Positions 17,705-24,677 of a DNA stretch of 64,000 nt are shown here, piece after piece. The position numbers and the translations under genes were made by a program. Each line of letters begins with the position of its first letter. Within the stretch, counting starts at the first letter, position 1. The notes beneath the pieces are model-generated. The model worked only from the letters and a program-made list of their open reading frames with translations. It searched no databases and was not told where the DNA came from. The stretch is taken from positions 156,358 through 220,357 of the forward strand of contig CAJUQR010000003.1 of the NCBI GenBank assembly GCA_910588185.1, written 5' to 3'. Origin of the DNA: an uncultured Peptostreptococcaceae bacterium. GTDB taxonomy: Bacteria > Bacillota > Clostridia > Peptostreptococcales > Anaerovoracaceae.

Positions 17705-18301
17705 ATGACTGATTTTTCTATAATATCAAAGAATTTGCAGGATAGAGGATATAAGGTAAACTGTTTTAATACAGGAAAGGACGCAGCAGATTATCTGAAT
17801 AGTGTATTAGATGGTGTATCTGTGGGAATAGGTGGTTCATCTACTATCGATTTAATAGGTATTTATGATATGCTGGCTTCTCATAATGACGTTACATGGC
17901 ACTGGAAGCAAGATGCTAATGAAGCCAGAGCTAAATCGATGACGTCAGAAGTTTATTTGACCTCTGCTAATGCCGTTGCAAAGACAGGTGAAATAGTTAA
18001 TATTGATGGCGTTGGCAACAGAGTTTCTTCGATGTTATTTGGGCATAAAAAGATTTATTTTGTAATTGGTCGCAATAAGATAACAGATGATTATGACAGT
18101 GCTGTTTTTAGAGCAAGAAATGTTGCGGCGCCTGGTAGAGCGAAACAACTCAATCGTAATACTCCTTGTGCAGTTAAAGTAGATAAATGTTATGATTGTA
18201 AGAGTGCAGATAGATTATGTAAGGGAATGGTTACTCTCTGGGGGCCTATGTCAGGCATGGAAGCAGAGGTCATTATTATAGATGAAGAATTGGGTCTGTA
18301 G
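17705..18301 (+). CDS. LUD-domain (LutC/YkgG-like) protein
   Basis: A 198-aa protein of the LUD/DUF162 family, the fold of LutC in L-lactate oxidation and of many stand-alone clostridial proteins of unknown role. Visible are VSVGIGGSSTIDLIGIYDML, TGEIVNIDGVGNRVSSM and a late Cys cluster (KCYDCKSADRLCKG, about residue 160) that could bind metal or Fe-S. The start is ATG 17705 after AAGGAGCGAC. No lutA/lutB partners are nearby, so a lactate role cannot be assumed. It ends at a strong terminator. Confidence 0.85.
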   Translation: MTDFSIISKNLQDRGYKVNCFNTGKDAADYLNSVLDGVSVGIGGSSTIDLIGIYDMLASHNDVTWHWKQDANEARAKSMTSEVYLTSANAVAKTGEIVNIDGVGNRVSSMLFGHKKIYFVIGRNKITDDYDSAVFRARNVAAPGRAKQLNRNTPCAVKVDKCYDCKSADRLCKGMVTLWGPMSGMEAEVIIIDEELGL

Positions 18302-18315
18302 AGAAGACATGAATG

Positions 18316-18342
18316 AAAAAGACACCGTACGGTGTCTTTTTT
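18316..18342. terminator. Bidirectional-looking terminator
   Basis: AAAAAGACACCG-TA-CGGTGTCTTTTTT, a near-perfect hairpin. Confidence 0.9.
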
Positions 18343-18366
18343 GATGTTTTAATAGTCAGAATATAT

Positions 18367-18747
18367 CTATTTGATATTCAATGAATTAAATTTATCAATT
18401 ATAGCTTGATCAGGCTCTCCATCTCCGTTATACAGTAAGATGACGCCGGACTTGCCGGCAGCGGCTTTCATAGGACCAAATCCGGTTTCGTATCCGTCAC
18501 CAGTTAGATCTTTATATACTTGTGAGCTTTCATCATTATAAATGTAAATTTCATAATCGCCAAAGCCTGCACCATCATCGGCTTCAATAATTTGATAAGC
18601 TTTGTACTCTCCGTCACTTTCAAATCCAAGAGCATCTGACACAGCAGCGACTGTTTTTTCTACGGTAGGTTCTTCATCTGATGTTCCACATGCTGCTAAA
18701 GAGAAACATATTATTAATGCCAGCAGTAATACTAATATTTTTTTCAT
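18367..18747 (-). CDS. Small secreted lipoprotein, unknown function
   Basis: A 126-aa product with a lipoprotein signal: KK, a hydrophobic stretch and lipobox LAAC with the lipidated Cys at residue 20. The mature part is acidic and about 105 residues (GDYEIYIYNDE, GPMKAAAGKSGVILLYNGDGEPD). I do not recognise the domain. ATG 18747 lies 7 bases after GGAGGA; a TTG five codons upstream overlaps the ribosome binding site. It is the last clear host gene before the phage-derived island. Confidence 0.8.
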   Translation of the reverse strand: MKKILVLLLALIICFSLAACGTSDEEPTVEKTVAAVSDALGFESDGEYKAYQIIEADDGAGFGDYEIYIYNDESSQVYKDLTGDGYETGFGPMKAAAGKSGVILLYNGDGEPDQAIIDKFNSLNIK

Positions 18748-18851
18748 TTTTTTGTCCTCCAATATTATTGAATTTTTATTGTAACCCCTGTATTTAGAGG
18801 TGACAGTTAATTTAGTTACAAGAATTTTACTTTTAAAATCAATTTCAAAAA

Positions 18852-19241
18852 TTAAGCAATATCTAAAATACCATAATGCTTTAAAGCTTCTATTAAAAAG
18901 GGCTCGTCCACATCGAGATATTCAGCCATTTCCCAAACTTCATAGCAACCGTTTTGAATGGCTGAGATAATTGCTTGAATGGGTAAAATTTTTTCATAAG
19001 CCCATCGCCTGGCTTTTAATTCTTGTTTTTGATTGTCCAAGGTTGTCTGATCCAAGATGTCTCCGGTTGTCGTCGTGTAATGCCCGATTTCTTCTGCCAA
19101 AATACAGTACTTTTTTGCAGCAGGCGAATCTTTTTTGATCCATATGACATTATCTGCGTACAAACCATCATTCCTAATTGGACGTTCTTCTATTATGAGG
19201 TCATTTTCATACTCAGCAATAAGCTCCTCATATTTAGTCAT
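18852..19241 (-). CDS. ImmA/IrrE-type metallopeptidase-like protein
   Basis: A 129-aa protein resembling the ImmA/IrrE proteins coded next to phage repressors, which inactivate the repressor on induction. The metal-site helix reads ILAEEIGHYTTTTGDI: the second Glu and the His of the HExxH-type motif are there, but the first position is Glu rather than His, as in many phage versions. The C-terminal third (NGCYEVWEMAEYLDV) looks like a small helix-turn-helix-type segment. It lies downstream of the repressor on the same strand, a typical ICEBs1/phage arrangement. Confidence 0.8.
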   Translation of the reverse strand: MTKYEELIAEYENDLIIEERPIRNDGLYADNVIWIKKDSPAAKKYCILAEEIGHYTTTTGDILDQTTLDNQKQELKARRWAYEKILPIQAIISAIQNGCYEVWEMAEYLDVDEPFLIEALKHYGILDIA

Positions 19242-19319
19242 CCAATCATCTCCTTAAGTTGTGCTTTATTAAATAATATCACAACAGCTGTCCTATAATC
19301 AGGACTTTGCTAGGAAGTT

Positions 19320-19634
19320 TTATTTTTTTCTCTTACTTAATACGTATTTTTTAAAATCTTCTATTTCTGCCAGTTCTTCTTCAGTAAAATCATAATCGTC
19401 GTGATGGGCGGCGATGGTGTTAACATTAGAGTTTTCGTCCCAGCCCATTATATAAGAAGGGGTAACACCAAATATCTCAGCTAATTGTTCAATTTTATCT
19501 GATGGAATGTTAGTTACTATATTATTTTCATATTTATGAATAGTTTGCTTAGTTGTTCCCATCCTCATGGCAAGTTCATCTTGTGTCAAATTATGTTTTC
19601 TTCTTAATTCTTTTATTCTATCTCCAACAGCCAT
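19320..19634 (-). CDS. CI-like XRE-family repressor
   Basis: A 104-aa protein with an N-terminal XRE helix-turn-helix (RIKELRRKHNLTQDELAMRMGTTKQTIHKYE, about residues 6-36; read as two adjacent motifs) and a short acidic C-terminal tail, with no peptidase S24 domain. Because it cannot self-cleave like LexA, induction probably relies on the neighbouring ImmA-like protein. It is divergent from the cro-like gene, with operators between them. Confidence 0.88.
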   Translation of the reverse strand: MAVGDRIKELRRKHNLTQDELAMRMGTTKQTIHKYENNIVTNIPSDKIEQLAEIFGVTPSYIMGWDENSNVNTIAAHHDDYDFTEEELAEIEDFKKYVLSKRKK

Positions 19635-19656
19635 ATTAAACCTCTTTTTTTATAAA

Positions 19657-19663
19657 GTAACTT
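19657..19663. promoter_or_regulatory. Operator half-site near the repressor promoter start
   Basis: GTAACTT, matching one arm of the 17-base operator at 19738. It lies just downstream of the repressor promoter -10. Confidence 0.5.
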
Positions 19664-19664
19664 A

Positions 19665-19692
19665 ATTATATCACAAAAAAGTTAAAAATCAA
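19665..19692 (-). promoter_or_regulatory. Repressor promoter
   Basis: Minus strand TTGATT, 16-base spacer, TATAAT. Confidence 0.75.
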
Positions 19693-19704
19693 GAAAAAAA
19701 TCAC

Positions 19705-19733
19705 TTGACAAGTGACCGACGCAGTTGTATAGT
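19705..19733 (+). promoter_or_regulatory. Rightward early (cro) promoter
   Basis: TTGACA, 17-base spacer, TATAGT. Its transcription start falls inside the operator at 19738-19754. Confidence 0.85.
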
Positions 19734-19737
19734 TTAA

Positions 19738-19754
19738 GTAACTTAAAAAGTTAC
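19738..19754. promoter_or_regulatory. Operator O1 of the lysogeny switch
   Basis: Perfect inverted repeat GTAACTTAAAAAGTTAC placed over the start site of the rightward promoter. Confidence 0.8.
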
Positions 19755-19768
19755 AAGGAGGTGATGAA

Positions 19769-19975
19769 GTGATTGATACCAATGTATTGAAAGGTAAGAT
19801 TGCGGAGAATGGTCTGTCTCAGGCGAAGGTGGCAAAAGAGATTGGAATTACTCCTAAAACATTTTATGAGAAAATGAATAAGGGGGTTTTTGGAAGTGAT
19901 GAGATTGAGGTTATGATAAAACTTTTAGGAATCGAAGAACCATCAAAGATTTTTTTTGCTCAGCAGGTAACCTAA
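19769..19975 (+). CDS. Cro-like XRE regulator
   Basis: A 68-aa helix-turn-helix protein (IAENGLSQAKVAKEIGITPKTFYEKMN). GTG 19769 lies 7 bases after a very strong AAGGAGGTGAT site. It is first in the rightward transcript from the 19705 promoter, so it is the likely lytic-side regulator opposing the divergent repressor. The second operator overlaps its stop codon. Confidence 0.85.
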   Translation: MIDTNVLKGKIAENGLSQAKVAKEIGITPKTFYEKMNKGVFGSDEIEVMIKLLGIEEPSKIFFAQQVT

Positions 19976-19983
19976 AAAGTTAC
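19967..19983. promoter_or_regulatory. Operator O2 overlapping the cro-like gene's stop
   Basis: GTAACCTAAAAAGTTAC, 16/17 identical to O1. Two operators 229 bases apart, flanking cro, could allow repressor looping or a roadblock. Confidence 0.7.
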
Positions 19984-20024
19984 CAAAGCGATGAAAGACA
20001 CTTTTTATTAGAAAGGAGAAACTG

Positions 20025-20117
20025 ATGGGAAAAGTTGATTTATTAAGGCATTTGACAAAGTATATGAGCTGCTATATTCAGGATGCGGTTAAAAGATTAG
20101 AAGGATGTCGCATATGA
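20025..20117 (+). CDS. 30-aa early phage ORF
   Basis: A short ORF behind a good GAAAGGAG site 6 bases before ATG 20025, ending inside the start of the next gene. The peptide (MGKVDLLRHLTKYMSCYIQD...) is basic and helical. The function is unknown; support is the ribosome binding site and coupling only. Confidence 0.5.
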   Translation: MGKVDLLRHLTKYMSCYIQDAVKRLEGCRI

Positions 20118-20659
20118 AAGAACGAGGAAAGATAGTTGCATGGGTGTTTATCTTAACCGTAATAATGGCATTCATCTTTATGGCATTTCCAAAGACTGAT
20201 GAAGTAGAAGCGGTGTTTAATCTACCAAAAGTTGAGACTGTTACATACTATAACGTGCCATTAGATTACGAATTGCAGGACTACATCAGAGAATTATGCG
20301 ATGAATATAACGTGGACATGCCGCTAGTTCTGGCGATTATAGGGCAGGAATCAAACTATGATACTAGTGCAATAGGAGACGATGGACAAAGTCAAGGTCT
20401 GATGCAGATACAGCAAAGATGGCATAGCAGCCGAATGGAAAGGCTTAATGTTACAGATTTGATGAATCCGAGACAAAATGTAACTGTGGGTGTTGACTTA
20501 TTAGCCGAATTAATATCCGAAGAAAAAGGCTGGGAGTGGGCTGTGACAGCATATAATGCAGGAATTGAAAAAGCTGATTTTAACAGGGATATGGGGGTTT
20601 TAAGCGAATACACCCAAAGCGTGATGAAATTGAGGGAGATGATTCAAAATGGACAATAA
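20114..20659 (+). CDS. Membrane-anchored lytic transglycosylase (SLT domain)
   Basis: A 181-aa protein with an N-terminal membrane anchor (about residues 8-25, IVAWVFILTVIMAFIFMAF) and a C-terminal goose-type/SLT lysozyme fold. Visible: catalytic Glu in AIIGQESNYDTSAIGDDGQSQGLMQIQ (read as two adjoining motifs) and the AVTAYNAG motif. ATG 20114 is preferred over ATG 20105, because the AGAAGGA site is 9 bases upstream of the former and directly abuts the latter. Its place among early genes, not with tail or lysis genes, is unusual; entry block, peptidoglycan remodelling or a moron role are all possible. Confidence 0.85.
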   Translation: MKERGKIVAWVFILTVIMAFIFMAFPKTDEVEAVFNLPKVETVTYYNVPLDYELQDYIRELCDEYNVDMPLVLAIIGQESNYDTSAIGDDGQSQGLMQIQQRWHSSRMERLNVTDLMNPRQNVTVGVDLLAELISEEKGWEWAVTAYNAGIEKADFNRDMGVLSEYTQSVMKLREMIQNGQ

Positions 20660-20981
20660 AAAAATGCCTGCGAGGGCAGTAACCCAAAACGCAGACACGA
20701 GAAATCACATAAAAAGTAACATAGTTTCGAAAGAATGTCAAATAGAATCTTATCAATTTGTGAAAGCTGACAAGCAGAAGCGAATATCAATGATTTTGAG
20801 GGCATTAGGCGAAGCCGAGATGACAGCTAGGGAGATAGCATATAAGCTTGGGTTTTCTGATCTTAATGCTGTTAAACCAAGACTTACTGAGTTAGTGCAA
20901 GAGGGAATCTTAGAGGCTTCAGGAAAGAAGCTTGATGAGCTAACGAAACGTAAGGTTTCTGTATACAGGAGGATAGATTGA
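20649..20981 (+). CDS. Phage winged-helix DNA-binding protein
   Basis: A 110-aa protein whose C-terminal half is a winged helix (ILRALGEAEMTAREIAYKLGF...RLTELVQEGILEASGK). The N-terminal 45 residues are polar and possibly disordered. It overlaps the transglycosylase gene by 11 bases and the next gene by one base (TGATG-type junction), so it is part of the early operon. Likely a replication or early regulatory factor; the exact role is unknown. Confidence 0.7.
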   Translation: MDNKKMPARAVTQNADTRNHIKSNIVSKECQIESYQFVKADKQKRISMILRALGEAEMTAREIAYKLGFSDLNAVKPRLTELVQEGILEASGKKLDELTKRKVSVYRRID

Positions 20982-21295
20982 TGTATATGTGCGAATGCGG
21001 AGAAATATTTCATGAACCGAAGAGCAGAAAAGAGATTATAGGGGAATATCAAGGGGATCCAGCATGGGATAGTTTTGGCGTATGTCCTTGTTGTGATTCT
21101 GAAGAGATTACAGAAGTGAATTTGTGTCCTATAACAGGAGAATATAAGCAGGTTACAGAGGATTATCATGATGTGGCTGTAAACTGGGGAGATGAGTTTT
21201 GGTCATATGTATGTCAGTCTATCCAGAGACGGTGGGATTGTGGTTTTAAGGATGCAAAGGAATTTTTAGAGTACATAGTGGAAAGGAATGTGTGA
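20981..21295 (+). CDS. Phage protein of unknown function with Cys-rich N-terminus
   Basis: A 104-aa protein. The N-terminal half has cysteines in a zinc-ribbon-like pattern (MCECGE...CPCCDSEE...LCPI); the C-terminal half is acidic and Trp-rich (NWGDEFWSYVCQSIQRRWDCGF). ATG 20981 overlaps the preceding stop and lies 8 bases after AGGAGG. I do not recognise the family; it sits in the early/replication block. Confidence 0.6.
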   Translation: MYMCECGEIFHEPKSRKEIIGEYQGDPAWDSFGVCPCCDSEEITEVNLCPITGEYKQVTEDYHDVAVNWGDEFWSYVCQSIQRRWDCGFKDAKEFLEYIVERNV

Positions 21296-21948
21296 TGATT
21301 GGTAATTTAAATGGATATGTAAAAAACTATCGTTCTTGTCTAAATAATCCTTTGTTCAATGAAAAACCTTTTGATCGCTGGCATGCGTTTCAATATTGTA
21401 TATTGGCAGCTAATTATAAATCCAGCGATGTTATTTGTGGAAATACGGTTTTGAGAGTTGAACGCGGGCAATTTTTAACCAGTATTAAGAGTTTGGCTGA
21501 AACTTTTGGCTGGACGGATAAGAAGGTAAGGTGCTGGCTTACTCTCTTGGAAAAAATGAATATGTTGTCTGCAAAAGGACATGCAAAGGGAACCACTGTA
21601 ACCGTTGTAAATTACAAAATATATCAAAGCGAGGGACAAGCAGAAAGGCAGGAGTTGTGCGAGCATTGGGCGAGCACTGGGCAACAACTAAAGAAAGATA
21701 AGAATAATATAAATAATAATATACCGCCGACCATCGAAGAAGTAAGAGTTTATTGCTTAGAGCGGGAGAACAGAGTCAATCCCGAACAGTTTATTGATTA
21801 TTACGAAAGTAAAGGATGGCTTATTGGCAAAAGCAAGATGAAAGACTGGAAGGCGGCGGTCAGAACTTGGGAAAGGAGAAACCATGAACAAAGCAGCAAG
21901 GGAAATACTGATAAATTCACCAATAAGAAGTTCGGCGATTACTTGTAG
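21295..21948 (+). CDS. Phage replisome organiser-like protein (helix-turn-helix plus DnaD-like)
   Basis: A 217-aa protein. The N-terminal part (FDRWHAFQYCILAANY...SLAETFGWTDKKVRCWLTLLEK) is the winged-helix domain found in phage replication initiators. A polar linker with an Asn run follows, then a C-terminal segment (FIDYYESKGWLIGKSKMKDWKAAVRTWERR) typical of phage replication proteins. It directly precedes and overlaps the DnaC-like gene, the usual initiator/loader pair. A phage replication origin might be inside this gene; no clear iterons were seen. Confidence 0.72.
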   Translation: MIGNLNGYVKNYRSCLNNPLFNEKPFDRWHAFQYCILAANYKSSDVICGNTVLRVERGQFLTSIKSLAETFGWTDKKVRCWLTLLEKMNMLSAKGHAKGTTVTVVNYKIYQSEGQAERQELCEHWASTGQQLKKDKNNINNNIPPTIEEVRVYCLERENRVNPEQFIDYYESKGWLIGKSKMKDWKAAVRTWERRNHEQSSKGNTDKFTNKKFGDYL

Positions 21949-22651
21949 CATAGAGGAGATGGCGGTAGAAAGCTTTAATGGTTCAGTAGGTGAGCTTAAA
22001 GGATATTACTGTGCTATATGCAAGAATAAGGGCATGGTTGCAGAACTTATTGATGGTCAGGACTATTATAAACCTTGCAGCTGTATGAGTATTCGCAGGA
22101 TAGGAAATCTTAAACGAGATAGTGGGATAGAAAATCTTCTTGAACGTTATACTTTTGATAATTTTAAGGAAAAAGAAAGATGGCAGACTGAACTTTTAAA
22201 TAAAGCTAAAAAGTACATAAAGACCGGAGGTTGGTTTTTTATAGGCGGACAAGTTGGAAGTGGCAAGACTCACATATGTACTGCGATCGTTAAAGAGCTT
22301 TTGAATAAGGGGGTTCCTTGTAAGTACATGCTTTGGCGTAATGAAGCTTCAAGGCTTAAGGCAAATGTCAATGATGATATTTACAGTGATATGATTAAGC
22401 CTCTTGTTGAGACCAGGGTAATATACATTGATGATTTTTTTAAAGGCGGCGTGACTCAGGGTGATATTAATTTAGCCTTTGAGATTTTAAACGATAGGTA
22501 TAACAGTTGTCTTGCAACGATAATTTCAAGTGAGAAGACCATAAATGAAATATTGGGTATAGATGAGGCCATTGGAAGCAGGATTGTTGAACGGTCCGAG
22601 GAATTTATAACTAACATAAGTAAAGACAATTATAGGTTAAAGAGAGTATGA
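21884..22651 (+). CDS. DnaC-like helicase loader ATPase
   Basis: A 255-aa AAA+ protein with an N-terminal zinc-binding region (CAICKNKG...PCSCMS), Walker A GGQVGSGKTH, Walker B VIYIDDFFK and sensor region IISSEKT. It loads host replicative helicase in phage replication. It starts 65 bases inside the preceding replisome gene in another frame. Retaining it in a head-less element suggests either recent origin from a phage or a need to amplify DNA on induction. Confidence 0.86.
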   Translation: MNKAAREILINSPIRSSAITCSIEEMAVESFNGSVGELKGYYCAICKNKGMVAELIDGQDYYKPCSCMSIRRIGNLKRDSGIENLLERYTFDNFKEKERWQTELLNKAKKYIKTGGWFFIGGQVGSGKTHICTAIVKELLNKGVPCKYMLWRNEASRLKANVNDDIYSDMIKPLVETRVIYIDDFFKGGVTQGDINLAFEILNDRYNSCLATIISSEKTINEILGIDEAIGSRIVERSEEFITNISKDNYRLKRV

Positions 22652-22656
22652 AGCCA

Positions 22657-22669
22657 GAATTGTCACAGT
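22657..22669. promoter_or_regulatory. Repeated 13-mer upstream of the late activator gene
   Basis: GAATTGTCACAGT, repeated with one change at 23114-23126 on the other side of the activator gene. Candidate binding site of that activator. Confidence 0.45.
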
Positions 22670-22702
22670 GAGATTTGGCGATATAGAAATAGAGGGAATT
22701 TA

Positions 22703-23107
22703 ATGGATAAGCAACAAATTTTAAAATTGAGAAAACTTAATACAGAAGCAGCAGATTTGAGAAAGCGAATTAAGGATTTTGAGTCTAAACCGAGAGAGTA
22801 TGTAGCAGATTCTTCTGCCAGCGATTATAGTACTGGATTTTCTCATCCTATTGTCATAGAGGGATATGGTGATAATAACTATATAAAGACTAGAGAAAGA
22901 CTATATAACGGATATGTCAGAAAACTGATTGAGATTCAAGAAAGTATTGAAGAACTTGAAAAATTTTTAGATACATTGGAAGATCCTGAACTTAGGACTA
23001 TTTTACGGCTTACATGTATAAATGGATTTACGCAGGAAGAAATTGCTGAAGAGTTGGGATATAGCAGATCGGCAGTAGCAATGAAAATAAAGAGATTTTT
23101 TAAATGA
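22703..23107 (+). CDS. ArpU/RinA-type phage late transcription activator (sigma-70 region 4-like)
   Basis: A 134-aa protein with a coiled-coil-like N-terminal half (LRKLNTEAADLRKRIKDF...ESIEELEKFLDTLEDP) and a C-terminal sigma region-4-like helix-turn-helix (GFTQEEIAEELGYSRSAVAMKIKRF). This layout is that of phage late-gene activators of the ArpU/RinA/DUF1492 type. ATG 22703 follows AGAGGGAA. It is the last early gene, directly before the promoter of the tail block, and so probably switches on the particle and lysis genes. Confidence 0.82.
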   Translation: MDKQQILKLRKLNTEAADLRKRIKDFESKPREYVADSSASDYSTGFSHPIVIEGYGDNNYIKTRERLYNGYVRKLIEIQESIEELEKFLDTLEDPELRTILRLTCINGFTQEEIAEELGYSRSAVAMKIKRFFK

Positions 23108-23113
23108 TTTTAT

Positions 23114-23151
23114 GAATTGTGACAGTATTTACATTTTCAATGTGCTATACT
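23114..23151 (+). promoter_or_regulatory. Late promoter of the tail/lysis block with activator site
   Basis: GAATTGTGACAGT (23114-23126) precedes an extended -10, TGC-TATACT (23143-23151), with no good -35 hexamer. That is the expected structure of an activator-dependent late promoter. Confidence 0.6.
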
Positions 23152-23183
23152 TATATTGTAGAAAAAGATAATTACTTAGCAAA

Positions 23184-23210
23184 GAGCTTCCCATCTAAGG
23201 GAAGCTTTTT
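23184..23210 (+). terminator. Leader terminator ahead of the tail block
   Basis: AGCTTCCC-ATCTAA-GGGAAGCTTTTT lies between the late promoter and the first late gene. Transcription must pass it, or a second promoter exists downstream. Confidence 0.8.
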
Positions 23211-23274
23211 ACTATAAAAATTTGGAAAGAAAATTGGTACAAACGTATTAAATTATTTGGCGAGGTGATGCTGA

Positions 23275-23583
23275 TTGATTGAAATAAATATATCAGATCA
23301 TAATATTTTAGTTGACGGCCATGCAGGATATGCGCCGCCGGGAGAAGATGATATTATATGTGCAGCTATATCTGTGCTTATTCAAAGTTTTATTATATCA
23401 ATTGAGGAGTTAACAAACGATGAGATAAGTTACCAGATACAAAGCGGTCATATCAATATAAAACATGGGGATCTGTCAGAAGCCGGAAAGCTTTTGAAAA
23501 GATCCTTTTCTATTGCTGCAAAAATGATAGAAAAAAGCTATAGCAGCCAATACACACATGTTAGTGGTGCCGACGGGCGTTAA
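23275..23583 (+). CDS. Prp-like cysteine protease (phage YsxB family)
   Basis: A 102-aa protein of the ribosomal-processing cysteine protease (Prp/YsxB) family. It has the catalytic His in GHAGYAPPGEDDIICAA (His16) and Cys29. Cellular Prp trims the N-terminus of ribosomal protein L27 at an LNLQxFA-type site. Phage relatives cut scaffold and capsid proteins. TTG 23275 follows a GAGGTGAT site. It comes first in the late block and has no capsid partner here; the tail tube two genes downstream carries the LNLQVFA motif. Confidence 0.8.
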   Translation: MIEINISDHNILVDGHAGYAPPGEDDIICAAISVLIQSFIISIEELTNDEISYQIQSGHINIKHGDLSEAGKLLKRSFSIAAKMIEKSYSSQYTHVSGADGR

Positions 23584-23605
23584 ACGGAGAAAGGAAATGG
23601 AGTTT

Positions 23606-24052
23606 ATGAAAATGAGCAAAAAGTACAGCAGCTTTGACTTGCAAATTCTTGGTGATGAGAAAGATGGTGACGGAAAGTTGGAGAGAAAATTCACACAGAC
23701 AGATGTAGATAAGGCCGTAAAAGATCGTCTCAGACGAGAAAAACGTAAGTGGGAGAGACAACATCAGAATGAAACTTCATTCGAAGACCTTGAAACAGAG
23801 GGTAAAACTTGCAACAGCGGCATTGATGATGAAAGCGAAGACATTAAGAAACTTAAGGAAAGGGCGGCTAAAGCTGACGAGCTGGAGCTAAAATGGATAT
23901 GTATTGAACATGGAGCTGATAAAGCTAATATAGATGATCTTATAGCCCTTGCGAAAGTTTATGTCGCTAGAAATAACATGGATATAGAAGACGCCATAGA
24001 TGAGGTGTTGAAAAAATATCCGATATTTAAGTTATCTTTCAATTTAAACTAA
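23606..24052 (+). CDS. Scaffold-like protein (DUF4355/GP20 type) without a capsid gene
   Basis: A 148-aa, highly charged, coiled-coil-rich protein. The FTQTDVDKAVKDRLRREKRKWE stretch (in two adjacent segments) is the hallmark of phage scaffolding proteins, and the C-terminal half ends in a short helical domain. Its N-terminus (SSFDLQILGD) loosely resembles a Prp cleavage motif. ATG 23606 is the likeliest start; ATG 23597 and 23612 are possible. Scaffolds normally sit next to a major capsid gene, absent here. It may be a relic or have a tail-assembly role. Confidence 0.6.
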   Translation: MKMSKKYSSFDLQILGDEKDGDGKLERKFTQTDVDKAVKDRLRREKRKWERQHQNETSFEDLETEGKTCNSGIDDESEDIKKLKERAAKADELELKWICIEHGADKANIDDLIALAKVYVARNNMDIEDAIDEVLKKYPIFKLSFNLN

Positions 24053-24092
24053 AAAAAGATAACCTGGCATAAAGATTAATTAGGAGGAAAAT

Positions 24093-24587
24093 ATGAAAGA
24101 ATTAAATTTACAGGTGTTTGCAGAAGCAACACTTCCGGAAAATACTATAACTCCAGACATGAACTGGGAAACAGAAGCATTTATAAATACTGCTCCTGGT
24201 GAGACAACAGCAGTATGGGCATCCATGTCTGCGTTTACAAAGAACATGGCACAGGCATTAAACGAGGTATTATATCAGGCTACATATTGGAAAGATAAAG
24301 GATGGGGTTCAACAGAAGTAACTGGTGCGCAAATGACACTGACACTTACAGGAGATGTAAAAACAGGGGATTCGGCATGTGATTATATTATGGGTGACGA
24401 TGTACTTTACGGAATCGGCAATGCTCGTAAAACTCATCTCAAACTTACCAAGGGCGATAAGACAATAATCTGGCCTGTAACTTTGGCAAATATAACTCCG
24501 GCTTATGGAGATTCTGGAACAGTCAATGCTTTAACCGTAACTATTCATGGAAATGGAAAACCATCTATAGGAACAGTTACAGCTTAA
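24093..24587 (+). CDS. Major tail tube protein (TP901-1 type)
   Basis: A 164-aa protein that polymerises into the tube of non-contractile siphovirus tails. The body matches tube proteins (YWKDKGWGSTEVTGAQMTLTLTGD, in adjacent parts; C-terminal HGNGKP). Unusually, it starts MKELNLQVFAEA, which matches the Prp cleavage motif of L27 and phage capsids (LNLQxFA). Only one tube gene is present and there is no sheath gene. ATG 24093 lies behind TAGGAGGA. A terminator follows, which could lower expression of downstream genes relative to this abundant protein. Confidence 0.85.
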   Translation: MKELNLQVFAEATLPENTITPDMNWETEAFINTAPGETTAVWASMSAFTKNMAQALNEVLYQATYWKDKGWGSTEVTGAQMTLTLTGDVKTGDSACDYIMGDDVLYGIGNARKTHLKLTKGDKTIIWPVTLANITPAYGDSGTVNALTVTIHGNGKPSIGTVTA

Positions 24588-24631
24588 TAAGGTTTGTAAA
24601 TAATCCATTATTTTAGAAGATAATTTGATTT

Positions 24632-24658
24632 AAGGGGAACGTAAAACGTTCCCCTTTT
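24632..24658 (+). terminator. Intra-operon terminator after the tail tube gene
   Basis: AAGGGGAACG-TAAAA-CGTTCCCCTTTT. It separates the high-copy tube from low-copy tail genes. Confidence 0.88.
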
Positions 24659-24677
24659 GAAATGGGAGGAATAAAAA

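Noticed and set aside
18763..18851. Left attachment site (attL) next to the ImmA-like gene
   Set aside because: I searched this gap for the tRNA-Arg 3' end sequence by eye and saw no match of useful length.
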